Made by a program: the position numbers and the translations under genes. Shown here piece by piece: positions 7,104 through 12,655 of a stretch of DNA of 12,655 nt. How positions within the stretch are numbered: the stretch's first letter is position 1; each line of letters begins with the position of its first letter. The notes under the pieces are model-generated. The model was not told where the DNA came from. It did no database searches and worked only from the letters and a program-made list of their open reading frames with translations. Origin of the DNA: an uncultured Olsenella sp. (GTDB taxonomy: Bacteria > Actinomycetota > Coriobacteriia > Coriobacteriales > Atopobiaceae); contig URLM01000052.1 of NCBI GenBank assembly GCA_900548775.1, positions 1-12,655 on the forward strand, given 5' to 3'.

Positions 7104-7673
7104 ATGGGCGAGCTCACACTGGAGGAACGCGGACAGAGGATTGTCGACGCCTGCCTGGGCGAGAGGAGCGCGAGCCCCTACGAGGTCTTCCGCAATGTCG
7201 CACGCAGGGACTTCGTGCGCATGCACGGACCCGAACACCACGTTCTCGACGGCGCGGCCGTGCTCACCGCGTACCGCAACGCCGGCGGGGAGGTCGACCT
7301 TCCCTCGGCGCTTGCCGAGCTCATGTCGCGCGGCCTGCAGATGCCCGGCGCCATGTGTGGCCGTTGGGGGGTGTGCGGCGCCACGGCATCCGTTGGCGCA
7401 GCGCTCTCGATCCTTGAGGGGACCGGCCCGCTCACGAGCGACGACTCGTGGGGCAGCCACATGGTGTACACGTCCCGCGCGCTCGAGGCCCTCTCGCGCA
7501 TCGGCGGGCCGCGCTGCTGCAAGCGCGACGCGTACGTCTCGCTGGAAACCGCCGTCGACTACATACGCGAGCGCTTTGGCGTTCGCCTCGAGAAGGACGA
7601 CGTCCGCTGCGAGTTCCACCAGCAGAACGCCCAGTGCCTGGGCGAGCGGTGCCCGTTCTATCCCAGCCGCTGA
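7104..7673 (+). CDS. DUF5714 domain-containing cysteine-rich protein
   Basis: 189-residue cytoplasmic protein matching the DUF5714 family as I recall its pattern; function not established. Key visible features are HGPEHHVLDG (41-50), PGAMCGRWGVCGA (81-93, C85 and C91), RCCKR (137-141, C138 and C139), and a C-terminal block with C169, H172, C178 and C183 ending in CPFYP. Seven cysteines, mostly in spaced motifs, suggest metal or iron-sulfur binding, which is inference. The ATG at 7104 was chosen because GGGAGGA lies about three bases upstream of it; an in-frame ATG at 7068 with AGGGG would add 12 residues (MKPFCNATLGGR). It lies 205 bases upstream of the cobalt transporter on the same strand, so a link to cobalt or corrinoid metabolism is possible but unproven. 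Family members are often reported beside methyltransferase or corrinoid genes in anaerobes. Confidence 0.8.
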   Translation: MGELTLEERGQRIVDACLGERSASPYEVFRNVARRDFVRMHGPEHHVLDGAAVLTAYRNAGGEVDLPSALAELMSRGLQMPGAMCGRWGVCGATASVGAALSILEGTGPLTSDDSWGSHMVYTSRALEALSRIGGPRCCKRDAYVSLETAVDYIRERFGVRLEKDDVRCEFHQQNAQCLGERCPFYPSR

Positions 7674-7878
7674 GGCATCTCGGGCACTCTCTTGGCGTCT
7701 CAATACGCGAGATCACAGCGTCGCGCATCGTGGCTCTCGACGCGCGGTTCGTGCACGTTTCGCCCGTTTCGGGTAGCCTGTGATACGCGAGCTGCAGCTC
7801 CGCGCACCGGCGCAAGCCGGGACGAGCAGCCCGCACCAACCTTCCAACCAGCAGCCACAAGACGGATGGGGCGAGAAG
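7674..7878 (+). promoter_or_regulatory. Structured leader before cbiM, weak cobalamin-riboswitch resemblance
   Basis: This gap has no gene but several hairpins. CCCG-TTT-CGGG lies at 7763-7773, then GCCTGTGA at 7776-7783. CCGGC-GCAA-GCCGG follows at 7807-7820, enclosed by an outer stem GCTGC (7791-7795) and GCAGC (7826-7830), then CCCGCACCAAC. The order CCTGTGA, a CCGG-loop-CCGG hairpin and a CCCGCA block recalls the cobalamin riboswitch core. However, the GGGAA box and the usual ACTGT-type box are missing, so I do not call it one. ATACGCGAG is repeated at 7703-7711 and 7783-7791. A metal- or cobalamin-responsive leader would fit a cobalt importer; this is a hypothesis. Confidence 0.3.
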
Positions 7879-8961
7879 ATGCACATACCCGAGAACTACC
7901 TAAGCCCCTCCACCTGCGGAGTCATGGGTGCCGTGATGGTTCCCGTGTGGCTGCACGCCGCCCGAAGGGTCCGCCAGACGGTCCCTCGCGAGAAGATGCC
8001 ACTTCTCGGGGTAGCCGCGGCGTTCAGCTTCCTCGCCATGATGTTCAACGTGCCCATCCCGGGCGGCACCACGGGACACGCCGTGTGCGGCACGCTCGTC
8101 GCCATACTCTTTGGCCCCTGGGCGGCGGTTCTCGCCATCTCCATTGCCCTTGCCATCCAGGCCGTCCTGTTTGGGGACGGGGGCATCCTCGCCCTTGGCG
8201 CAAACTGCTTCAACATGGCGTTCGTGCTCCCCATGGTGGGGTACGGCATATACGCGCTGGTCATGCGTGCCTTTACGAGCAGGTCCTCCGCCGAGAAGCC
8301 CCAGGCGCGCGAGGGCCGGGCACAGGCGCCGGCGCTCGAGCTGGTGGCCGCCGGGGTTGGCTCGTACGTGGGCATCAACGCCGCCGCGCTGTGCGCCGCC
8401 ATCGAGTTTGGCATCCAGCCGCTGCTCTTCTCGAACGCGGCCGGGCAGGCGCTGTACTGCCCCTACCCGCTCTGGGTCTCGGTTCCCGCCATGCTCGCCG
8501 GCCACCTCACGGTTGCCGGCACCGCCGAGGCCATCTTCACCGTGGGCATCCTCGCCTACGTGAGGAAGACCGCGCCCTCGTTTGGAATCGAAGGCGCGCT
8601 GGCCCCTGCCGACGAGGCCGCCAAGACCGCGCCCACCGCATCCCAGGCGCACGCGGCGCGCGCGAGCCTGGCCGCGCTCCTCGTTGCCCTCGTCGTTCTC
8701 ACCCCCCTGGGGCTTCTCGCCACGGGCGACGCCTGGGGCGAGTGGGCAACCGAGGACGTGGCCCAGAGCGTGGGCTACACCCCCGCTGGCATGGCCGACG
8801 GCTGGGAGTGGCAGTCGCTCCTGCCCGACTACTCGCTTGGCGGCCTGCCCGACTGGGTTGGGTACGTGCTCTCGGCGGTCATAGGCGTTGCCCTTCTCGT
8901 CATAGCGTTCCGCGCGATCGCCGCCGGGATGAAATCGAAGGTTGACTTTGGGACGCGCTAG
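7879..8961 (+). CDS. cbiM: ECF cobalt (or nickel) transporter S component CbiM with CbiN-like C-terminal extension
   Basis: Substrate-binding membrane component of an energy-coupling factor importer for Co2+ (or Ni2+), 360 residues. The ATG at 7879 gives the hallmark N terminus MHIPENYLSP, where His2 and the free N terminus bind the metal in CbiM/NikM. H67 in PGGTTGHAVCG is the second expected ligand. Core hydrophobic segments run to about residue 235. A hydrophilic loop rich in Ala and acidic residues follows. Then comes a segment starting ALLVALVVLTPLGLLATGD, an extracytoplasmic stretch with WGEW and GYTPAGM, and a last helix (VLSAVIGVALLVIAF). This tail has the layout of CbiN/NikN, two helices around an external loop, and no separate cbiN follows. 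The open frame extends upstream to 7780, but those 33 codons are not CbiM-like. cbiQ overlaps its end by 20 bases. Co versus Ni cannot be settled from sequence. Confidence 0.92.
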   Translation: MHIPENYLSPSTCGVMGAVMVPVWLHAARRVRQTVPREKMPLLGVAAAFSFLAMMFNVPIPGGTTGHAVCGTLVAILFGPWAAVLAISIALAIQAVLFGDGGILALGANCFNMAFVLPMVGYGIYALVMRAFTSRSSAEKPQAREGRAQAPALELVAAGVGSYVGINAAALCAAIEFGIQPLLFSNAAGQALYCPYPLWVSVPAMLAGHLTVAGTAEAIFTVGILAYVRKTAPSFGIEGALAPADEAAKTAPTASQAHAARASLAALLVALVVLTPLGLLATGDAWGEWATEDVAQSVGYTPAGMADGWEWQSLLPDYSLGGLPDWVGYVLSAVIGVALLVIAFRAIAAGMKSKVDFGTR

Positions 8962-9799
8962 CGACAGAACGCAACTGGAGGAGGCCGAGCCGGCCGGGGA
9001 CTCCCTCCCCTCCTGGCTCGTTGAGCCCGAGGCATACGTGCCCGCCGCCGACCGCGACGGCTTTGTCCAGAAGAGCCTGCTGTCACTTACCGGCGTGCTC
9101 TCGCGCCTGCGCATGGACGACGGGCAGTCGACGTCCCTCTCGCCATCCGCGCCCGTGAAGCTCGCCTGCGGCCTCGCGGTCATCCTCATGACGTCCCTTA
9201 GCTCAAACTTCGCGTTTACGCTGGTGGTGCTGGCAGGCATGCTGCTGAGAACCGCAGCGCTTCCGCCCAAGGCGCTGCGCCGCGTCGTTGGCGTGTCATT
9301 CACCGCCGCGGGCGTGAGCGCCCTTGTCATGGTACCGGCCGTGCTCCTGGGGCAGTCGCAGTCGGCGCTACTCATGGGGACAAAGGTCCTCGTGTGCGTG
9401 GGCACCGCTATGGTCGTCGCGCTCTCCACGCCCGTCCACGAGGTGACCGGCGCGCTGCGCGCCTTCCACGTATCGAACCTGGTGATCATGACCCTCGAGC
9501 TTGCCCTCAAGAGCATCGTGACCCTGGGGAAGGTTGCCACCGAGGTGCTCTGCGCCCTTGACCTGCGAAGCGTTGGCAAGAACCGCTCGAAGGGCACGTC
9601 CATGGGCGGCGTTGGGGGCGTGACCTTCCTGAAGGCAAACGAGGCGGCACGCACCACTGCCGACGCCATGCGCTGCCGTGGGTTCGGGGGCGAGTACCAG
9701 GCCGCGCCGCGCGGCGCCCACAAGCCCATCGACCTCGCCTGGCTTCTCGCCCTCGTGGCGGTGGGCGTCCTGTTTGCCTACCTGCAGGGGGTGGCCTAG
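8942..9799 (+). CDS. cbiQ: ECF transporter T component CbiQ
   Basis: Transmembrane coupling subunit linking CbiM to the ATPase, up to 285 residues. Hydrophobic segments lie at about 75-105, 115-135, 145-163 and 266-281. The two cytoplasmic coupling motifs that contact the ATPase are visible as ALDLRSVGKN (205-214) and ADAMRCRGF (240-248). The start is uncertain. No ATG lies near the N terminus; TTG at 8942 or 8948 overlaps the end of cbiM, and the next usable in-frame start is GTG at 9038, just inside the conserved YVPAADRDGF region. The conserved SLPSWLVEPEAYVP begins at residue 21, favouring one of the TTG codons with translational coupling to cbiM. A strong GGAGGAGG at 8977-8984 has no suitable in-frame start after it. 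cbiO follows almost immediately. Confidence 0.9.
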   Translation: MTLGRASDRTQLEEAEPAGDSLPSWLVEPEAYVPAADRDGFVQKSLLSLTGVLSRLRMDDGQSTSLSPSAPVKLACGLAVILMTSLSSNFAFTLVVLAGMLLRTAALPPKALRRVVGVSFTAAGVSALVMVPAVLLGQSQSALLMGTKVLVCVGTAMVVALSTPVHEVTGALRAFHVSNLVIMTLELALKSIVTLGKVATEVLCALDLRSVGKNRSKGTSMGGVGGVTFLKANEAARTTADAMRCRGFGGEYQAAPRGAHKPIDLAWLLALVAVGVLFAYLQGVA

Positions 9800-9800
9800 C

Positions 9801-10553
9801 GTGGTCCACACCTCAGGGCACCCGCGGTCGCTGCACCACCCGCAGCACGAGAGTTCACGCCCCCTCATGGAGTTTCGCGACTTCTGCTTTGCGTACGAGG
9901 AGCGCCCCACCCTCTCGCACATCGACTTCACCATCGACGCCGGCGACTCCGTGGTTCTCATGGGCGACAACGGCTCTGGCAAGTCGACGCTGCTCAAGGC
10001 CATGTGCGGGCTCGTGTTCCCTCAGCAGGGCTCCTACCTGTTTGACGGCAAGCCCGTGGATGCCCAGAGCATGCGCAACCCCGCGTTCTCGAAGTGGCTG
10101 CACCAGCGCGTGGGCTTCATCTTCCAGGACTCCGACTCCCAGCTGTTCTGCGCGAGCGTGGAGGAGGAGATCGCCTTTGGGCCACGCCAGATGCAGCTCG
10201 GCGAGGACGAGGTGGCCCGCCGCGTGAGCGACGTGTGCCAGATTCTGGGCATTGACCACCTGCGCGGCCGCGCGCCCTACAACCTCTCCGGCGGCGAGCA
10301 GAAGAAGGTGGCCATCGCCTGCGTGCTCTCCATGAACCCCGACGCGTACTGCTTTGACGAGCCGCTCAATGGGCTCGACCAGCGCACGCGCGAGTGGCTG
10401 CTGGGCTTCCTTCGCCAGCTCAAGGGCGCGGGCAAGACGCTGGTGGTGGCGACCCACGACCAGTCCCTCGCCGACGAGGTGGCCGACTACTTTGTCTACT
10501 TTGGCGACTACCACGGCTACGAGGACCGCCCGCACATCCACCTCAATCGCTAG
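9801..10553 (+). CDS. cbiO: ECF transporter ATPase CbiO
   Basis: ATP-binding subunit powering the cobalt/nickel ECF importer at the cytoplasmic face. Counting from the ATG at 9867: Walker A GDNGSGKST (33-41), Q-loop FQDSDSQLF (86-94, the DxDxQLF form typical of ECF ATPases), signature LSGGEQ (140-145), Walker B AYCFDEP (160-166), D-loop GLDQRT and H-loop His197. It ends with DYHGYEDRPHIHLNR, where several histidines cluster. Two starts are possible. GTG at 9801 is one base after the cbiQ stop, with GGGGGTGG just upstream, and adds 22 residues that include HHPQHESS. ATG at 9867 gives a standard 228-residue ABC start (MEFRDFCFAY) but has a poor Shine-Dalgarno. I chose 9801 for the spacing; the ATG remains quite possible. 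Only one ATPase gene is present, so it probably works as a homodimer. Confidence 0.92.
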   Translation: MVHTSGHPRSLHHPQHESSRPLMEFRDFCFAYEERPTLSHIDFTIDAGDSVVLMGDNGSGKSTLLKAMCGLVFPQQGSYLFDGKPVDAQSMRNPAFSKWLHQRVGFIFQDSDSQLFCASVEEEIAFGPRQMQLGEDEVARRVSDVCQILGIDHLRGRAPYNLSGGEQKKVAIACVLSMNPDAYCFDEPLNGLDQRTREWLLGFLRQLKGAGKTLVVATHDQSLADEVADYFVYFGDYHGYEDRPHIHLNR

Positions 10554-10599
10554 CGGGGGCGGGCCTCTCGCGCGGCGCTCCCCTCTCGGCCTTCTCGTC

Positions 10600-10648
10600 C
10601 ATAATGGGCACTGGCAACAAAGTGTCATCCGGACATGACGGCCCGTCA
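10600..10648 (+). promoter_or_regulatory. Possible -10 box and small dyads before the alcohol dehydrogenase gene
   Basis: CATAAT at 10600-10605 matches the -10 consensus at five of six positions, but I see no good -35 box upstream. Downstream, GTCAT (10624-10628) and ATGAC (10635-10639) form an imperfect dyad, and TGACG-GCC-CGTCA (10636-10648) forms a short hairpin. Either could be an operator for redox or aldehyde control. Evidence is weak; the position in a 109-base gap between genes is the main support. Confidence 0.3.
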
Positions 10649-10662
10649 GCGAAAGGCGCATC

Positions 10663-11868
10663 ATGAACGACTTTGTTTTCCAGTCCCCCACGCGCTTCGT
10701 GTTTGGCCGTGGCTATGCCGATAAGATTGGCGAGGAGGTCGCCGCCCTTGGGGCCAAGCGCGTCCTTCTGGTGTACGGCGGTGGTTCTGTGGTGAGGACG
10801 GGTCTTCTCGCCCGTGTGACCGCATCGCTCGACGCCGCCGGCGTCACTTACGTGGAGCTTTCCGGCGTGCGTCCCAACCCCGAGGTTGGCCTGGTGCGCA
10901 AGGGCATCGAGGTCGCACGTGCCGGGAAGGTCGACCTCATCCTCGCCGTGGGCGGCGGCTCTGTGATCGACTGCTCAAAGGCCATCGCGTTTGGCATCCC
11001 CTACCAGGGCGACGTTTGGGATTTCTTCTCGAAGAAGGCAACCATTGGCGCCTGCCTGCCGGTGGCATGCGTGCTCACCATCCCCGCCGCGGGCTCCGAG
11101 GCCTCGGCCTCCTGCGTCATCAGCAACGACGCGCTCAACCTCAAGCGCGGCGTGAACGGCGACGTCTTTCGTCCGCGCGTGGCCGTCCTCGACCCCGAGG
11201 TCACCTTCACGCTGCCGCAGTACCAGACGGCGGCGGGCTCGGTGGACATTATCTGCCACATCTGCGAGCGCTTCTTTAGCGGCGCAGGTCCTGTTCCCGT
11301 GACCGACAACATCGCCTGCGGCATCATCCGCGCGGTGATCGACGCCGCCAACACCGTTGCCGAGAAGCCCGACGACTACGACGCCCGCGCCACCATCATG
11401 TGGTCGGGCACGCTTGCCCACAACGACCTCTGCGGGTGCGGGCGCTCCGCCGCGCCCGAGAAGCGCGCCGGCGGCTGGGAGAGCCACGGCCTGGAGCACG
11501 AGATCTCTGCGCACCGTCCCGAGGTCACGCACGGCGCTGGCCTGGCCGTGATTCTCCCCGCCTGGATGCGCTACGTGTGGCGCTCGAACCCTGAGCGCTT
11601 CCTTACCTTTGCGCAGAGCGTCTTTGACGTGGAGCCGGTGGACGAGACGGACGAGGCAACCGAGGACGCCATCACCTATGCCATCGACGAGCTGCAGCGC
11701 TTCTTTGTGGGGCTGGGCATGCCGCGCACGCTGGGCGACCTTGGGCTTGCCCCGGAGGAGGTCGACGGCTGGCTGGAGACCCTGCGCCAGAACAAGGGCG
11801 AGCGCTTCGGTGAACTCAGGCCGCTTACCATGGACGACGCACGCGCAATCTACCTCTCGGCGTTCTAG
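10663..11868 (+). CDS. Iron-containing alcohol dehydrogenase (BDH/YqhD-like)
   Basis: NAD(P)H-dependent group III alcohol dehydrogenase, 401 residues, which typically reduces aldehydes to alcohols in fermenters. The nucleotide-binding GGGS is at 97-100, followed by VIDCSKAI. The four metal ligands are all present: D195 and H199 (SVDIICH), H279 (GLEHEISAH) and H290 (VTHGAGLAVILP), matching YqhD D194, H198, H267 and H281. G39-G40-G41-S42 after VLLVYG fits the first cofactor loop and is like the butanol dehydrogenase/YqhD branch, which often prefers NADPH. The stretch CGCGRSAAPEKRAGG (257-271) before the third ligand is longer than I expect for the family and contains two cysteines. AAAGGCG lies about five bases before the ATG. 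It follows cbiO by 109 bases, probably as its own unit, and converges on the amidohydrolase gene. The natural substrate is unknown. Confidence 0.92.
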   Translation: MNDFVFQSPTRFVFGRGYADKIGEEVAALGAKRVLLVYGGGSVVRTGLLARVTASLDAAGVTYVELSGVRPNPEVGLVRKGIEVARAGKVDLILAVGGGSVIDCSKAIAFGIPYQGDVWDFFSKKATIGACLPVACVLTIPAAGSEASASCVISNDALNLKRGVNGDVFRPRVAVLDPEVTFTLPQYQTAAGSVDIICHICERFFSGAGPVPVTDNIACGIIRAVIDAANTVAEKPDDYDARATIMWSGTLAHNDLCGCGRSAAPEKRAGGWESHGLEHEISAHRPEVTHGAGLAVILPAWMRYVWRSNPERFLTFAQSVFDVEPVDETDEATEDAITYAIDELQRFFVGLGMPRTLGDLGLAPEEVDGWLETLRQNKGERFGELRPLTMDDARAIYLSAF

Positions 11869-11894
11869 CGGCGGAGGGAGCGAGGGGAGCGTCC

Positions 11895-12655
11895 CTACGC
11901 GTTCTTCTCGACAAACCGACGCCAGCAGGCGTCTGCCTCGGCGGCCGCGCGCTCCTCGTCGATGCCCACAAGGTGTCCGCCCTGCATGACGGTCCTGCCG
12001 GCAACAACGGTGCGGTCCACCGGCCCGCGCCAGCCCACCACGGCCAGCACAGCCTTGGGGTCCTTCATCGCACCCGTGAGCTCCAGCCGGTTGGCGTCGA
12101 TCATGAAGAGGTCCGCCGCCTTGCCGCTGGCCAGCTGCCCGATCTCCGGGCGGCCAAGCACCCGCGCTCCCCCGCGCGTGGCAATCTTGAGCATGTCGTA
12201 GCCGGTGGGCGCGTTGTAGCTCTCGTTGAGGCGGTGGAGCAGGAAGCCCACGCGCATCTCCTCCAGCAGGCTGGAGCCGTCGTTGCTCGCCGAACCGTCG
12301 ACCCCCAGCCCCACGGGAATCCCCAGCCTGAGCATATCGCCCACGCGCGCAACGCCCGAGGACAGCTTCATATTTGATATGGGGCAGTGCGCCACGCCCG
12401 TACCCGTCTGCGCAAGGACGCGCAGCTCGTCATCGTTAAAGTGGATGCCATGCGCAAACCACACGTCGGGGCCCACCCAGCCGACGGACTCCATGTACGC
12501 CAGAGGGCGCATGCCCGTTGCCTCGATGGTGAAGCGCTCCTCGTCCAGGGTCTCGCACAGGTGGGTGTGCAGGCGCACGCCCAGCGAGCGGCCCAACTTG
12601 GCGGACTCTACCAGCAGGTCCTTGGTCACGGAGAACGGCGAGCACGGCGCCAGCA
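11895..12655 (-). CDS. Amidohydrolase, 8-oxoguanine deaminase-like (N terminus beyond window)
   Basis: Metal-dependent deaminase of the amidohydrolase superfamily (cytosine deaminase/AtzB-like group). The frame is open to the right edge. The GTG at 12629 is internal, because the eight codons before it read LAPCSPFS, the usual lead into the conserved SVT helix. Counting from that GTG: HTHLCET (21-27), AHGIHFND (59-66), HCPISNMKL (81-89) and GLGVDGSASNDGSS (107-120), where D111 is the expected catalytic metal-binding aspartate. The HGIHFND and GVDGSASNDGS signatures closely match what I recall of 8-oxoguanine deaminase; hydroxyatrazine ethylaminohydrolase-like enzymes share them. The N-terminal HxH metal motif must lie outside the window. 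The C terminus (GRTVMQGGHLVG) is the normal family ending. It would act in purine salvage or clearance of oxidised guanine. Its stop lies 26 bases from the converging alcohol dehydrogenase stop, with no terminator visible. Confidence 0.88.
   Translation of the reverse strand, partial: LAPCSPFSVTKDLLVESAKLGRSLGVRLHTHLCETLDEERFTIEATGMRPLAYMESVGWVGPDVWFAHGIHFNDDELRVLAQTGTGVAHCPISNMKLSSGVARVGDMLRLGIPVGLGVDGSASNDGSSLLEEMRVGFLLHRLNESYNAPTGYDMLKIATRGGARVLGRPEIGQLASGKAADLFMIDANRLELTGAMKDPKAVLAVVGWRGPVDRTVVAGRTVMQGGHLVGIDEERAAAEADACWRRFVEKNA

Noticed and set aside
7780..7878. Upstream start of CbiM adding 33 residues
   Set aside because: CbiM needs its N-terminal Met-His for metal binding, and MHIPENYLSP begins at 7879. 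The extra residues are not membrane- or family-like.
7674..7878. NiCo (czcD) riboswitch
   Set aside because: I could not find its conserved purine-rich repeats or four-way junction pattern. Only the weak cobalamin-like resemblance was kept, as a hypothesis.
7900..9729. 609-codon open frame on the minus strand across cbiM and cbiQ
   Set aside because: Antisense shadow of two clearly recognisable genes. Its translation is low-complexity (Arg, Ala, Gly, His rich) with no family resemblance, as is common in GC-rich DNA.
4766..10600. Recurring CTTCTCG / CGAGAAG word near several gene starts (about 4775, 6962, 7872, 10591)
   Set aside because: The same word is frequent inside genes because GAG-AAG codon pairs are common here, its distance from starts varies, and its orientation is inconsistent. 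A shared regulatory role is not supported.

Overview
This is a high-GC bacterial window (most lines near 65-68% GC by eye). It most resembles the actinobacterial class Coriobacteriia (Olsenella/Atopobium/Collinsella relatives). That placement is inferred from the protein flavour, strong GC bias and gene mix, with no marker gene to prove it. I see no rRNA, tRNA, CRISPR array, transposase or phage gene.

Layout, left to right. (1) 1-2639, + strand: the 3' two thirds of nrdA and all of nrdB, a class I ribonucleotide reductase with its visible catalytic, metal and radical residues intact. (2) 2640-4400: a pocket of different composition holding a minus-strand AAA_14/DUF4143 ATPase. A repeat cluster with a perfect 17-bp inverted repeat lies beyond its 3' end, and three contiguous degenerate 32-bp repeats lie upstream of its start. 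(3) 4400-5676: a 91-residue protein of unknown function (minus strand, with a probable terminator) diverging from a membrane-anchored alpha/beta hydrolase (plus strand). (4) 5700-6947, minus strand: an MFS exporter with a good sigma70-type promoter. (5) 7104-10553, + strand: a cysteine-rich DUF5714 protein, then a cobalt (or nickel) ECF transporter cbiM-cbiQ-cbiO with overlapping or nearly touching genes. cbiM carries a C-terminal extension that probably replaces a separate cbiN. The leader before cbiM contains hairpins partly reminiscent of a cobalamin riboswitch core, but the key boxes are not canonical. (6) 10663-11868, +: an iron-containing alcohol dehydrogenase. (7) 11895-12655, minus strand: the C-terminal part of an amidohydrolase resembling 8-oxoguanine deaminase, running off the right edge.

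Most genes are ordinary housekeeping or transport functions. The parts least explained by known genes are the two repeat clusters flanking the lower-GC ATPase, the DUF5714 gene next to the cobalt importer, and the structured cbiM leader.
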